The notes under the pieces were generated by a model that saw nothing but the letters and a program-made list of their open reading frames with translations, did no database searches and had not been told where the DNA came from. Both the position numbers and the translations under genes were made by a program. A DNA stretch of 64,000 nt from Sphingobacteriales bacterium 46-32 (GTDB lineage: Bacteria > Bacteroidota > Bacteroidia > Chitinophagales > Chitinophagaceae), in NCBI GenBank assembly GCA_001898485.1, contig MKTY01000027.1, positions 372,001 through 436,000 of the forward strand. The letters run 5' to 3'. Shown here piece by piece: positions 27,903 to 35,695 of this stretch. Position 1 is the first letter of the stretch; every line of letters begins with the position of its first letter.

Positions 27903-28796
27903 TTATGGCTGCTGATTGTTTTCTTTTTTAAGAAATAACCGCAGTGCCTCGCTACAGGCCGGTTGTACGATCGACTGGTGATCATGGTTTGCAAAAAAAC
28001 GGCCCTGAAACCACCGCTGGCCGGCTGTTTGTTTTTGCAGGCTATTCAGCACACGTACACCCGGTTGTTGTAATGGATAAGCCCCGGTACTGTCAGCCAG
28101 TAGCTGATCAAAGCGGGCAGTATGATCCGCTACATTTGCTACCGCCATATACAAAGACCTGTTGTTGCTTTGCTGTTTCAATAACTGCGGAGTGATCACC
28201 GGTTCATAAGCCGGCCACCACAACGACGGATCAGCCGCTATATAATGGGTAAACAACTCCGCCTTTCGTACAAAGCACTCCAGCACAGCCAGCCCGCCAA
28301 AACTATGCCCCAGCAATACCCGATGCTTCAGTTGCGGATAACGGCGATTAATAACCGGCATCAACTCCTGTTCCATAAATTGCAAAAAAGCAAACACACC
28401 ACCCGTGTGGGCAGCACTCATACTGTCCATATGCGGTACCTGCAATTGCCGCGAAGGCGTATAGTCCCGATCCCTGGTCCATATATTCCCCACACCCAGA
28501 ATAACCCAGTTATTAAGTTCCGTTAATCCGGCTTCTGTTGCCAGTGCCTTTACCGATTCCACGGTATTGCCCAGCAAAGCCTGGCCATCCAGCACTACCA
28601 GTACACCTGTTGGAGGTTGCGGTCTTGCGCTCACCGGTTCATACCAATCGTAATAGCGCATTTCGCCCAGTACCTTTGAGTACAGGCTGTCTGTTAAGAA
28701 ATATCCTTTTGTCTTAGCAGCTGTATGGCCAGACTTACAGGAAACCAAAAATGACAGGCAAAGCAGGTATAGCGGCAGAATGATGAAAGGTCTCAT
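27903..28796 (-). CDS. Esterase-family alpha/beta hydrolase lipoprotein
   Basis: A 297-residue hydrolase of the esterase D / enterochelin-esterase type. The lipoprotein signal has Cys20 in FLVSC. The fold markers are VLVVLDGQALL (first strand), VILGVGN and RDRDYTPSR. The nucleophile elbow GHSFGG (Ser about 165) is followed by ADPSLWWP, and a late His (FANHDHQSIV near the end) is the likely catalytic His. The family cleaves ester bonds in siderophores, feruloyl sugars or acyl groups, and the substrate here is unknown. The 203-base gap on its right (27700-27902) holds no gene or clear hairpin. Confidence 0.85.
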   Translation of the reverse strand: MRPFIILPLYLLCLSFLVSCKSGHTAAKTKGYFLTDSLYSKVLGEMRYYDWYEPVSARPQPPTGVLVVLDGQALLGNTVESVKALATEAGLTELNNWVILGVGNIWTRDRDYTPSRQLQVPHMDSMSAAHTGGVFAFLQFMEQELMPVINRRYPQLKHRVLLGHSFGGLAVLECFVRKAELFTHYIAADPSLWWPAYEPVITPQLLKQQSNNRSLYMAVANVADHTARFDQLLADSTGAYPLQQPGVRVLNSLQKQTAGQRWFQGRFFANHDHQSIVQPACSEALRLFLKKENNQQP

Positions 28797-28836
28797 AGTT
28801 TATTGAGACGTACAGGGCGGAAAAGAGGTTACCTGC

Positions 28837-30111
28837 TTAGGGATAGATCAGGTATTTCTTCCGCATTTCTTTATACTGGCTAAGCCCAGGCTCCCAGCTG
28901 GCGCGAATGGCATCGGGCGTGAGGCCGGCTTCTATTTGTTTTTTAAACTCAGTAGTACCGGCCAGTTTATTGATATCGCCCATCTGGTTGCTCTGGCTAC
29001 GATCAAAGAACCGGGCTTTATCCGGAAAATTGCGGTACAACTCCAGCATCCAGTCGAGATTGATACGCCCGCTTTTTACCAATTGGTTTGTATCATACGC
29101 ACGCAGGTCGAGACCGTAGCAAACCTGCTTCATATGCAGCGGGGTTTCACTCATACCTTTAATGCTGACCGGCGTAAAAGAAAAACTGTATTTATCTTTT
29201 AATAACGGACTTCCCAGTATGGTAAACGGAAAATAGGTACCGCGACCATGATTGAGGGCTGTACCTTCAAAAAGACAGGTAGAAGGATACAGAAGTATAC
29301 TTTGCTGCGTATTGAGGTTGGGCGATGGTTTTACCGGCAGTGTATACATCCTATCGTGCCGGTAATTGGCTACCGGTATGATGTGGATTTTGCATTGCAT
29401 ACGGTCAGGGAGCCATCCTTCACCATTGATCATTTTAGCAAATTCACCAATGGTCATACCATGAGCAATGGGAATGGGAAACATGCCGATTCCTGATTTG
29501 AGACGCATGTCGAGTACCGGTCCGTCTACCAGGTAGCCGTTGGGATTGGGGCGGTCGAGAATCAGCAGTTCCTTATTATTTTCTGCGCAGGCCTCCATAA
29601 TATGGCTGAGCACATTGATATAAGTATAAAACCTGCAGCCCACATCCTGAATATCAAAGATCATCAGGTCTACATCGGCCAGGTCTTCTTTGCTGGGTTT
29701 ACGTTTGCTGCCATACAGCGAAATAATCGGTATGCCGGTAGCGGGATCTTTCTCATCATTCACCTTGTCGCCATTGCTGGCGTTGCCGCGAAAGCCATGT
29801 TCGGGGCCAAAGACTTTTACAATCTCCACACCCAGTTTACGCAGACTGTCGACCAGGTGAGTTTGCCCGATGATTGTAGTGGGATTGGCCAGCAGGGCTA
29901 TCCGTTTGCCTTTAAGCAAGGGCAGGTATTTCGCGGTCTGTTCGGCTCCGGTAATGATAGCCTCATTTCCAATTGCTTCGCCCGCCGTTTTAGCCGGCAA
30001 CCTGTTGTTGGCGCAGGCAGCAAATAACAGCAAAAAGCATAATGTGCAAATGTGCTGGTGTGCTAATGTGCTAATATTCTTATTAAAAATAAATTTGCGC
30101 CCTTTTATCAT
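28837..30111 (-). CDS. namZ: NamZ-type exo-beta-N-acetylmuramidase (DUF1343)
   Basis: A 424-residue protein of the DUF1343/NamZ family, which releases terminal N-acetylmuramic acid from peptidoglycan fragments. Family blocks are clear: GKRIALLANPT, VKVFGPEHGFRG, IPIISLYG, MIFDIQDVGCRFYTY, LLILDRPNPNG, PIAHGMTIGE, PSPNLNT, LYPSTCLFEGT and GRGTYFPF. Exported as a lipoprotein (lipobox FAAC). ATG at 30111 is the best start; the frame to 30123 begins with TTG. The residues before the hydrophobic core (ISTLAHQHICTL) are encoded by a GTGCTRAT repeat array, so the signal peptide's n-region is repeat DNA. Confidence 0.86.
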   Translation of the reverse strand: MIKGRKFIFNKNISTLAHQHICTLCFLLLFAACANNRLPAKTAGEAIGNEAIITGAEQTAKYLPLLKGKRIALLANPTTIIGQTHLVDSLRKLGVEIVKVFGPEHGFRGNASNGDKVNDEKDPATGIPIISLYGSKRKPSKEDLADVDLMIFDIQDVGCRFYTYINVLSHIMEACAENNKELLILDRPNPNGYLVDGPVLDMRLKSGIGMFPIPIAHGMTIGEFAKMINGEGWLPDRMQCKIHIIPVANYRHDRMYTLPVKPSPNLNTQQSILLYPSTCLFEGTALNHGRGTYFPFTILGSPLLKDKYSFSFTPVSIKGMSETPLHMKQVCYGLDLRAYDTNQLVKSGRINLDWMLELYRNFPDKARFFDRSQSNQMGDINKLAGTTEFKKQIEAGLTPDAIRASWEPGLSQYKEMRKKYLIYP

Positions 30112-30170
30112 GGTTTTGTTCAAATTGATTTTAATCCATCAGCACATTAGCACACCAGCACATTAATTAA
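30041..30170. repeat. GTGCTRAT inverted arrays overlapping two genes
   Basis: The left arm (30041-30078) has units GTGCAAAT, GTGCTGGT, GTGCTAAT, GTGCTAAT and lies inside the NamZ reading frame. The right arm (30137-30168) reads CATCAGCA, CATTAGCA, CACCAGCA, CATTA and reaches the TAA stop of the AHSA1-like gene at 30167. The spacer of about 58 bases contains the NamZ start codon. Confidence 0.85.
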
Positions 30171-30592
30171 TTTTCTTCCGTGTATTTCTTAAAGCTATCC
30201 AGTATCGATTGCCAGCCGGCGCGTTGTACTTCTACAGGGAAGGTGTTTTCCGTGTCGAATGTCTCGGTGACATGGGTGGTTTCTCCGTCGCCATCAAACA
30301 ATACCTTTACCGTGCGGTTATCGTCCATTGTATATTCGATACGGGCATGTTCGTCTACTGCAGTGTATACTCCACCAAAGTCAAAACCCTGGCTGCCGTC
30401 GCGGGCTTCCATACGGCTGGTAAAACGGCCTTCCACGCGCAGGTCATTACTGGCGCTGGGCGTATGCCAGTCATCTGAGGCACTGTTCCATTTCACGATA
30501 TGAGCCGGGTCTGTCCAGTATTCCCAGACTTTGGCCACGGGGGCATGGATAGTAGTCTTAATTGTGACGCTGTTTTTTTCTTGTGTTGCCAT
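30167..30592 (-). CDS. SRPBCC / AHSA1-like domain protein
   Basis: A 141-residue START-like domain protein. It begins with the typical ITIxAPVxKVWEYWTDP pattern (TTIHAPVAKVWEYW), has WHTPSASND and GGVYTAVDEHARIEYTMDD in the middle, and ends with the amphipathic helix GWQSILDSFKKYTEEN. The family binds hydrophobic ligands or helps chaperones; bacterial members have no agreed function. There is no signal peptide, so it is cytoplasmic. Its stop TAA lies at the edge of a GTGCTRAT array. An unrelated 260-base gap with another array precedes the next gene. Confidence 0.87.
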   Translation of the reverse strand: MATQEKNSVTIKTTIHAPVAKVWEYWTDPAHIVKWNSASDDWHTPSASNDLRVEGRFTSRMEARDGSQGFDFGGVYTAVDEHARIEYTMDDNRTVKVLFDGDGETTHVTETFDTENTFPVEVQRAGWQSILDSFKKYTEEN

Positions 30593-30693
30593 GATGATTT
30601 TCGTTTTTGATTAATTGATGAGGTAAAGCTCCTGCAAAAAAACGGAACACATAAGGGCGGAAAACGACAACATAATGGGGGAAATGCGACTTC

Positions 30694-30855
30694 GATGTGC
30701 TGATTTGCTAATGTGCTGGTGTGCTAATAAGTTTTTTATTGAACTCATTTTTTAACATTCAAGCAACCCCCTTTTTGCAGGATAGTTGAAGAAACGTCAA
30801 ACTTTTCCCTGTAAATATCATTAGCAAACCAGCAAATCAGCACATTAGCACATCA
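30694..30855. repeat. GTGCTRAT inverted arrays between AHSA1-like gene and hutU
   Basis: The left arm (30694-30729) has GATGTGCTGATTTGCTAATG and GTGCTGGT, GTGCTAAT units. The right arm (30819-30855) has CATTAGCA, AACCAGCA, AATCAGCA, CATTAGCA, CATCA. The arms even share the unusual TTTGCT/AGCAAA variants in mirrored order, so they remain pairable. The last bases form the TGA stop of hutU. Confidence 0.88.
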
Positions 30856-32547
30856 TCCCCCAATCCTGCTTTCCAGATTCAAATTATTCTCTTCGGCCGT
30901 TTTCTTAGCCAATTCATATCCCGCATCTGCATGGCGAATGACGCCCATACCCGGATCGTTGCGCAGTACGCGGGCCAGGCGCGCAGCCGCTGCTGCTGTA
31001 CCATCGGCTACAATTACCATACCGGCATGAATGCTGTAGCCCATACCTACTCCCCCGCCATGATGCAGACTCACCCAACTGGCGCCGCCGGCGGTATTGA
31101 CCAGGGCATTGAGTATGGGCCAATCGGCCACCGCATCACTGCCATCGAGCATGGCTTCCGTTTCACGATTGGGACTGGCTACACTGCCCGTATCCAGGTG
31201 ATCGCGGCCTATTACGATCGGGGCTTTTACTTTGCCTTCACGCACCAGTTCATTAAAAGCAAGTCCGGCTTTTTCTCTTTCACCCTGACCCAGCCAGCAG
31301 ATACGTGCCGGCAAACCCTGGAAGGCAATCTTCTCTTTTGCCAGCCGCAGCCAGCGCTGCAGACCGGCATTATCGGGAAATAATTTACTGATCACTTCAT
31401 CTGTTACGGCAATATCGGCCGGATCGCCACTCAGGGCTGCCCAGCGAAATGGTCCCTTGCCTTCGCAAAACAGGGGGCGGATATAAGCCGGCACAAAACC
31501 CGGAAAGCCAAAACAATCGTGTTTTGTCAGCCGTGCTGCCGTACCGGTACGCGCCTCCTCTTCCTGCGCCCGGGCACGTATATTATTACCATAGTCAAAT
31601 GTAATGGCGCCACGATCCATCAGTTGCAGCATCAGCTGCACATGACGGTACATAGACCGGTAGCTGTATTTAATATAAGCATCGGGATCACTGGTGCGCA
31701 GTGTCCGTGCATCGGCTTCGCTCAATTCGTGCGGCCAGTAGCCGATCAGGGGATCGTGGGCACTGGTCTGATCGGTAAGGGTATCTGGTATGATATTGCG
31801 GGCAATAAGCCGCTCCAGCAGGTGAACCGCATTGGCCAGCACACCAATGCTTTTGGCAACACCATCTTTTTTATACGCCAGTGCCGCATCAATAGCCTTA
31901 TCTATATCCGTGAATTTTTCATCCAGGTATTTTGTCTCCAGTCTCTTATCGATCCGCCATTCCTCTACCTCGGCCACCAGGGCCACGCCCTCGTTCATGG
32001 TGATGGCCAGGGGTTGTGCGCCACCCATGCCACCCAATCCTGCTGTCACGTTGAAAGTACCTTTTAATGTACCTCCAAAATGTTTGTCGGCTACGGCGGC
32101 ATAGGTTTCATAGGTACCCTGTACGATGCCCTGGCTGCCGATATAAATCCAGGAGCCTGCCGTCATCTGCCCGTACATGATGAGGCCCTTTTTCTCCAAC
32201 TCATCAAAATGCTGCCAGTTGGCCCAGTTGGGTACCAGCTGACTATTGCTTAATAAGACCCGGGGTGCATCGGGATGTGTCTTTAATATGGCGACCGGTT
32301 TGCCGCTCTGGATCAGCAGCGATTCATCATTTTCCAGCACTTTCAAACTGGCAATGATCCGGTCCAGCGCTTCAAAGTTGCGGGCAGCTTTACCACGGCC
32401 ACCATACACAATCAGGTCATCGGGTCTTTCGGCTACCGCCGGATCAAGGTTGTTGAGGAGCATACGTAATGCAGCTTCCTGGATCCAGCCTTTACACTGC
32501 ATAGTGGTTCCCGTGGGCGTCTTGTATTTAATAGGATCGTATGGCAT
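30853..32547 (-). CDS. hutU: Urocanate hydratase
   Basis: A 564-residue urocanase that converts urocanate to imidazolonepropionate, step two of histidine breakdown, using tightly bound NAD in the cytoplasm. Diagnostic blocks are [11 protein letters not shown] near residue 50, [73 protein letters not shown] and [15 protein letters not shown]. The length is usual for HutU. It lies downstream of hutH in the same direction but 293 bases away. The other pathway genes (hutI and hutG or ftcD) are not in the window. The stop codon is part of a repeat arm. Confidence 0.96.
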   Translation of the reverse strand: MPYDPIKYKTPTGTTMQCKGWIQEAALRMLLNNLDPAVAERPDDLIVYGGRGKAARNFEALDRIIASLKVLENDESLLIQSGKPVAILKTHPDAPRVLLSNSQLVPNWANWQHFDELEKKGLIMYGQMTAGSWIYIGSQGIVQGTYETYAAVADKHFGGTLKGTFNVTAGLGGMGGAQPLAITMNEGVALVAEVEEWRIDKRLETKYLDEKFTDIDKAIDAALAYKKDGVAKSIGVLANAVHLLERLIARNIIPDTLTDQTSAHDPLIGYWPHELSEADARTLRTSDPDAYIKYSYRSMYRHVQLMLQLMDRGAITFDYGNNIRARAQEEEARTGTAARLTKHDCFGFPGFVPAYIRPLFCEGKGPFRWAALSGDPADIAVTDEVISKLFPDNAGLQRWLRLAKEKIAFQGLPARICWLGQGEREKAGLAFNELVREGKVKAPIVIGRDHLDTGSVASPNRETEAMLDGSDAVADWPILNALVNTAGGASWVSLHHGGGVGMGYSIHAGMVIVADGTAAAAARLARVLRNDPGMGVIRHADAGYELAKKTAEENNLNLESRIGG

Positions 32548-32580
32548 AAGAAGTTTTAGGTCTGAAATAATAAGTATTAA

Positions 32581-32616
32581 GAAGGGTAAAGGGTAAAAGG
32601 TGTAAGGTGTAAAGGA
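32581..32616. repeat. Single-arm AAGGTRW array upstream of hutU
   Basis: Direct 7-bp units AGGGTAA, AGGGTAA, AAGGTGT, AAGGTGT followed by AAAGG. Only one arm is present here, unlike the paired arrays at 8480 and 38426. It lies between hutH and hutU. Confidence 0.75.
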
Positions 32617-32840
32617 AAATAAAGCTATTAATATTATTTACAATTAGTTATAGCAGTTATTTAATTTTTAATTAGATAAAACATACCTCAACTTTTCATT
32701 TCGATATTTCTTTTAAATAATTGTTTATCAATTAATAGTTTGATTTTATTTAAAAATTAATTTCTCATATAGCCAGATGGAGAAAACAAATTCAATAATT
32801 AATTTTAAACAAACCTTATATACATTTAATTAACAATTAC
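32617..32840. other. Very AT-rich spacer between hutH and hutU
   Basis: About 220 bases dominated by A and T (runs such as TTAATTTTTAATTAGATAAA), with no open frame and no clear hairpin or TAnnTTTG box. It would uncouple hutU from hutH or carry its own promoter. I see no other feature. Confidence 0.6.
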
Positions 32841-34406
32841 TTATTTTAAATTAAACCCGGGGAATCCATCATTTAACCCATTCCCTTTTCCGTCGGCCAG
32901 TTCATTTACCTGTTTCACAAAACTGAAGTCGCGGATCAGGGTCACCACCTGGTTGATGTCGTCGGCAAAGATCCGGTCCTGCTCGGCAAAGCTTACGGAT
33001 TTCCGCACATACTGATGGGCAGTTTCCAGGAGTTCGGAGCTACGCAATGGACGTCTGAATTCAATCGCCTGACAGGCACTCAGCAGTTCGATGGCCAGGA
33101 TATGCTCGAGGTTGTCGAGTACCCGGTTGACCTTTCTTCCACTGATGCTGCCCATACTCACATGATCCTCCTGCCCCAGGCTGGTAGGAATGCTGTCTGC
33201 ACTGGCGGGGAAGCATAATGTTTTGTTTTCGGTTACCAGGGCTGCCGTTGTGTATTGAGGTATCATAAAGCCGCTGTTCAATCCCACATCTTTCATGAGC
33301 AGCAGGGGCAGTCCCCATTTACCTTCGAGCAGCAGGTAACAACGACGGTCGGCAATATTGCCTACTTCAGCTGCTGCCAGGCAGGCATAGTCGAGTGGCA
33401 GGGCCAGCGGCTGACCATGAAAGTTGCCTCCGCTGATGGTATCATCGGCCGATAGTACGACCGGGTTGTCGGTTACAGCATTGAGCTCAATGCTGGTGAG
33501 TTCTTTGAGGTGCAGCCAGGCATTGCGGCTGGCGCCATGTACCTGGGGCATACAACGCAGGCTGTAGGGATCCTGTACGCGTCCGCAGTCAACATGGCTT
33601 TGCATGATGGCAGAACCATCGAGCAGTTTACGCAGTCGCTGAGCCACCAGCCTGTTGCCCGCGAAAGGGCGCAGTTGATGAAGCCGGTCATCGAACGGAG
33701 CCTGGGTGCCGGTGAGCGCTTCGAGGCTCATGGCGCCGATGATATCAGCTGCTTCCAGGCAATTATGAAGCCGTTGCACGGCCTTTACGGCAAATGCCAG
33801 AATAAACTGGGTGCCATTTATGAGGGCCAGCCCTTCCTTGGGACCCAGTTTGATGGGTTCAACACCCAACTGCTGAAACAGCTCAGCTGTGCGGAAACGA
33901 ATGCCTTTGTAGTATACTTCGCCCAGGCCGATCAGGGGTAAAAACAGGTGAGCCAGCGGAGCCAGGTCACCACTTGCACCCACACTCCCCTTCTCCGGCA
34001 CCACGGGAATGATGTCTTCTTCTATATGCCAGAGTATCCGCTCCAGTGTGGTTAGCTGTACGCCACTATAACCCTGGGCCAGTGCCTGCACCTTACAGAT
34101 GAGCATGAGACGGGCTACTTCGTGTGGTATGGGATCACCCACGCCCACGCTATGGCTTTGAAGAATTTTGTACTGAAGTGTAGCCGTATCGGCCTCTGAG
34201 ATAGGTGTATTGGCCAGGATACCGAAACCGGTGTTGACCCCATATACCGTACGATGTGCGGAGACTATTTCCTGTACTGCGGCCTGGCTGCGCAATACCT
34301 GATCGCGGGCTGCTGCATCGAGTTGTCCGCGTATGGAGCCGGCAGCAAGCCCCAATACAGTGTCTATACGCAGTGAGTCACTGCCGTAATTAAAATGGTT
34401 TGCCAT
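32841..34406 (-). CDS. hutH: Histidine ammonia-lyase
   Basis: A 521-residue lyase that removes ammonia from histidine to give urocanate, step one of histidine degradation in the cytoplasm. The MIO cofactor forms autocatalytically from Ala-Ser-Gly at 144-146 within GSVGASGDLAPLAHL, intact here. Other family blocks are YGVNTGFG (55-62), LINGTQF, QDPYSLRCMPQVHGA (written VQDPYSLRC in the protein), NAVTDNPV, GGNFHGQPLA and QYTTAALVTEN. Active tetramers are typical. The product feeds HutU encoded next on the same strand. The start ATG is 30 bases from a GTGCTRAT array. Confidence 0.96.
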   Translation of the reverse strand: MANHFNYGSDSLRIDTVLGLAAGSIRGQLDAAARDQVLRSQAAVQEIVSAHRTVYGVNTGFGILANTPISEADTATLQYKILQSHSVGVGDPIPHEVARLMLICKVQALAQGYSGVQLTTLERILWHIEEDIIPVVPEKGSVGASGDLAPLAHLFLPLIGLGEVYYKGIRFRTAELFQQLGVEPIKLGPKEGLALINGTQFILAFAVKAVQRLHNCLEAADIIGAMSLEALTGTQAPFDDRLHQLRPFAGNRLVAQRLRKLLDGSAIMQSHVDCGRVQDPYSLRCMPQVHGASRNAWLHLKELTSIELNAVTDNPVVLSADDTISGGNFHGQPLALPLDYACLAAAEVGNIADRRCYLLLEGKWGLPLLLMKDVGLNSGFMIPQYTTAALVTENKTLCFPASADSIPTSLGQEDHVSMGSISGRKVNRVLDNLEHILAIELLSACQAIEFRRPLRSSELLETAHQYVRKSVSFAEQDRIFADDINQVVTLIRDFSFVKQVNELADGKGNGLNDGFPGFNLK

Positions 34407-34436
34407 ACGTTAGATGGCGTGCAAGGTAGGGAAAAA

Positions 34437-34660
34437 TGATGTGCTGATGTGCTGATGTGCTAATGTGCTAATGTGCTGATGTGGGTAAGAAAGTTTTGAT
34501 TTGGAGACACACGGATATAACAATCATTACTTTTTATTTACCTGGTATATCGACTTTACAATATAAATAAAGAGAGCATAGAGTTTAAATTCTCTACGCT
34601 CTCTCAATCAATTAAACAAGATTCATTAGCACATTAACACACCAGCACATCAGCACATTA
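34437..34660. repeat. GTGCTRAT inverted arrays flanking a terminator
   Basis: The left arm (34437-34483) has five to six units (GTGCTGAT, GTGCTGAT, GTGCTAAT, GTGCTAAT, GTGCTGAT). The right arm (34624-34660) has CATTAGCA, CATTAACA, CACCAGCA, CATCAGCA, CATTA. The central 140 bases include the hairpin at 34571-34604. The right arm ends six bases from the stop of the amidase gene. Confidence 0.88.
34571..34604 (-). terminator. Hairpin terminator after the amidase gene
   Basis: AGAGAGCATAGAG pairs with CTCTACGCTCTCT with one G-T-type mismatch and an AT-rich loop. It is centred between the two repeat arms, about 65 bases after the amidase stop codon on the minus strand, and should separate amidase from hutH transcription. 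Confidence 0.7.
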
Positions 34661-34666
34661 CATTCA

Positions 34667-35617
34667 CTATCCTGTCGTTATCTGCTTTGACTCGACTTTT
34701 TGTTTATATGTGCGGAAGGCGTTGATCAGCGCTTCCACTATTTCATCCTGTCCCTTATCGCTGTTTATATACTTCTCTTCTTCGGGATTGGAAATAAAGC
34801 CGATTTCTACCAGCACACTGGGCATACCCGTAGCCTGCAGTACCCAGATACCGGTATGGTTACGTTGTTTTACACCGCGGCTGTTGCGGCCGCCGGCTAT
34901 GAATTCCTTTTCGATCAGATCGGCCAGGTTAAGGCTCTTTTTAAAGAATTGCTGTGCATAGATCAGCATCCGTGCTTTTTCGGTAGGGTCAGAAGGATCA
35001 GGCAGTTTCAGGGTCGAGGTAGAGTCGATCTCCCCTTCATAATCCTCATTTTTATTTACCGAATTGACCTTGGCATCATTCTTACCCACAGCCCAGATAT
35101 AGGTTTCAGTGCCTTTAGCAACAGATGGAGTCGTCCAGGAGCGGTACTGGGGAACTTTTTTGGTCACTTTCCGGCGTTTTTTGCCCTTACCCACATAAAC
35201 GGTTTGATTTTTATAGCCGGTCAGTTCCCGGTGTTTCTGCGGTGGCGCAGAATTGCAGTGAATGGCAATAAACAGGTCGCCGCCTGATTTATTCGCCAGA
35301 TCGGCGCGGTAGCGGTTGCCATCATCTTTATTCTTCTTATTTCCCGCCATAATATCTTCTGTGCGGGTAAATACAATCTTCAGATCGGGGAATTCTTTTT
35401 CAACAGCCTTACCAAATTTCAGTGCCACTGACAGGCTCACCTCCGCTTCGGTGCTGAATGAGCCACGGGCACCAGGATCAATACCTCCATGTCCTGCATC
35501 AATGATAAGGGTGCGGATAGCGGCCTTGGGTACTGGTTCTTTTTTACGTGTAATAAAAGAGAGGAACAAGAATGCCGCTGCTACCGTAATCATGATAGCC
35601 AGGGTTCGTTTCATCAT
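34667..35617 (-). CDS. N-acetylmuramoyl-L-alanine amidase (Amidase_3)
   Basis: A 316-residue cell-wall hydrolase that cuts the bond between N-acetylmuramic acid and L-alanine. The zinc site motifs are present: IDAGHGGIDPGARG (first His), SVALKFGKAVE (following the metal Glu region), FIAIHCNSA (second His) and the catalytic Glu in VLVEIGFISN. A basic insert (KNQTVYVGKGKKRRKV, about 133-150) is longer than in the E. coli enzymes. A single N-terminal hydrophobic segment makes it exported or membrane-anchored. It is divergent from lptD with a 78-base shared promoter region, an arrangement common in Bacteroidota. Confidence 0.92.
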   Translation of the reverse strand: MMKRTLAIMITVAAAFLFLSFITRKKEPVPKAAIRTLIIDAGHGGIDPGARGSFSTEAEVSLSVALKFGKAVEKEFPDLKIVFTRTEDIMAGNKKNKDDGNRYRADLANKSGGDLFIAIHCNSAPPQKHRELTGYKNQTVYVGKGKKRRKVTKKVPQYRSWTTPSVAKGTETYIWAVGKNDAKVNSVNKNEDYEGEIDSTSTLKLPDPSDPTEKARMLIYAQQFFKKSLNLADLIEKEFIAGGRNSRGVKQRNHTGIWVLQATGMPSVLVEIGFISNPEEEKYINSDKGQDEIVEALINAFRTYKQKVESKQITTG

Positions 35618-35677
35618 GGTTTTTCTTTTTTAACGGGTTAAGTGGAATCTTCACATAATGTTTAGGGGTGAATCAAT

Positions 35678-35685
35678 TACTTTTG
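35678..35685 (+). promoter_or_regulatory. TAnnTTTG promoter box of lptD
   Basis: TACTTTTG matches the Bacteroidota -7 consensus exactly and ends ten bases before the lptD ATG, implying a very short leader. It lies in the 78-base gap to the divergent amidase gene. Confidence 0.55.
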
Positions 35686-35695
35686 CCCCTACCGT

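Noticed and set aside
32841-34406. hutH and hutU as part of a complete hut operon
   Set aside because: hutI, hutG and ftcD are not in the window and the two genes are separated by 293 AT-rich bases.
8413-34660. Repeat arrays as CRISPR
   Set aside because: Units are only 7-9 bp and adjoin each other without unique spacers, arms are inverted, and no cas genes are present.
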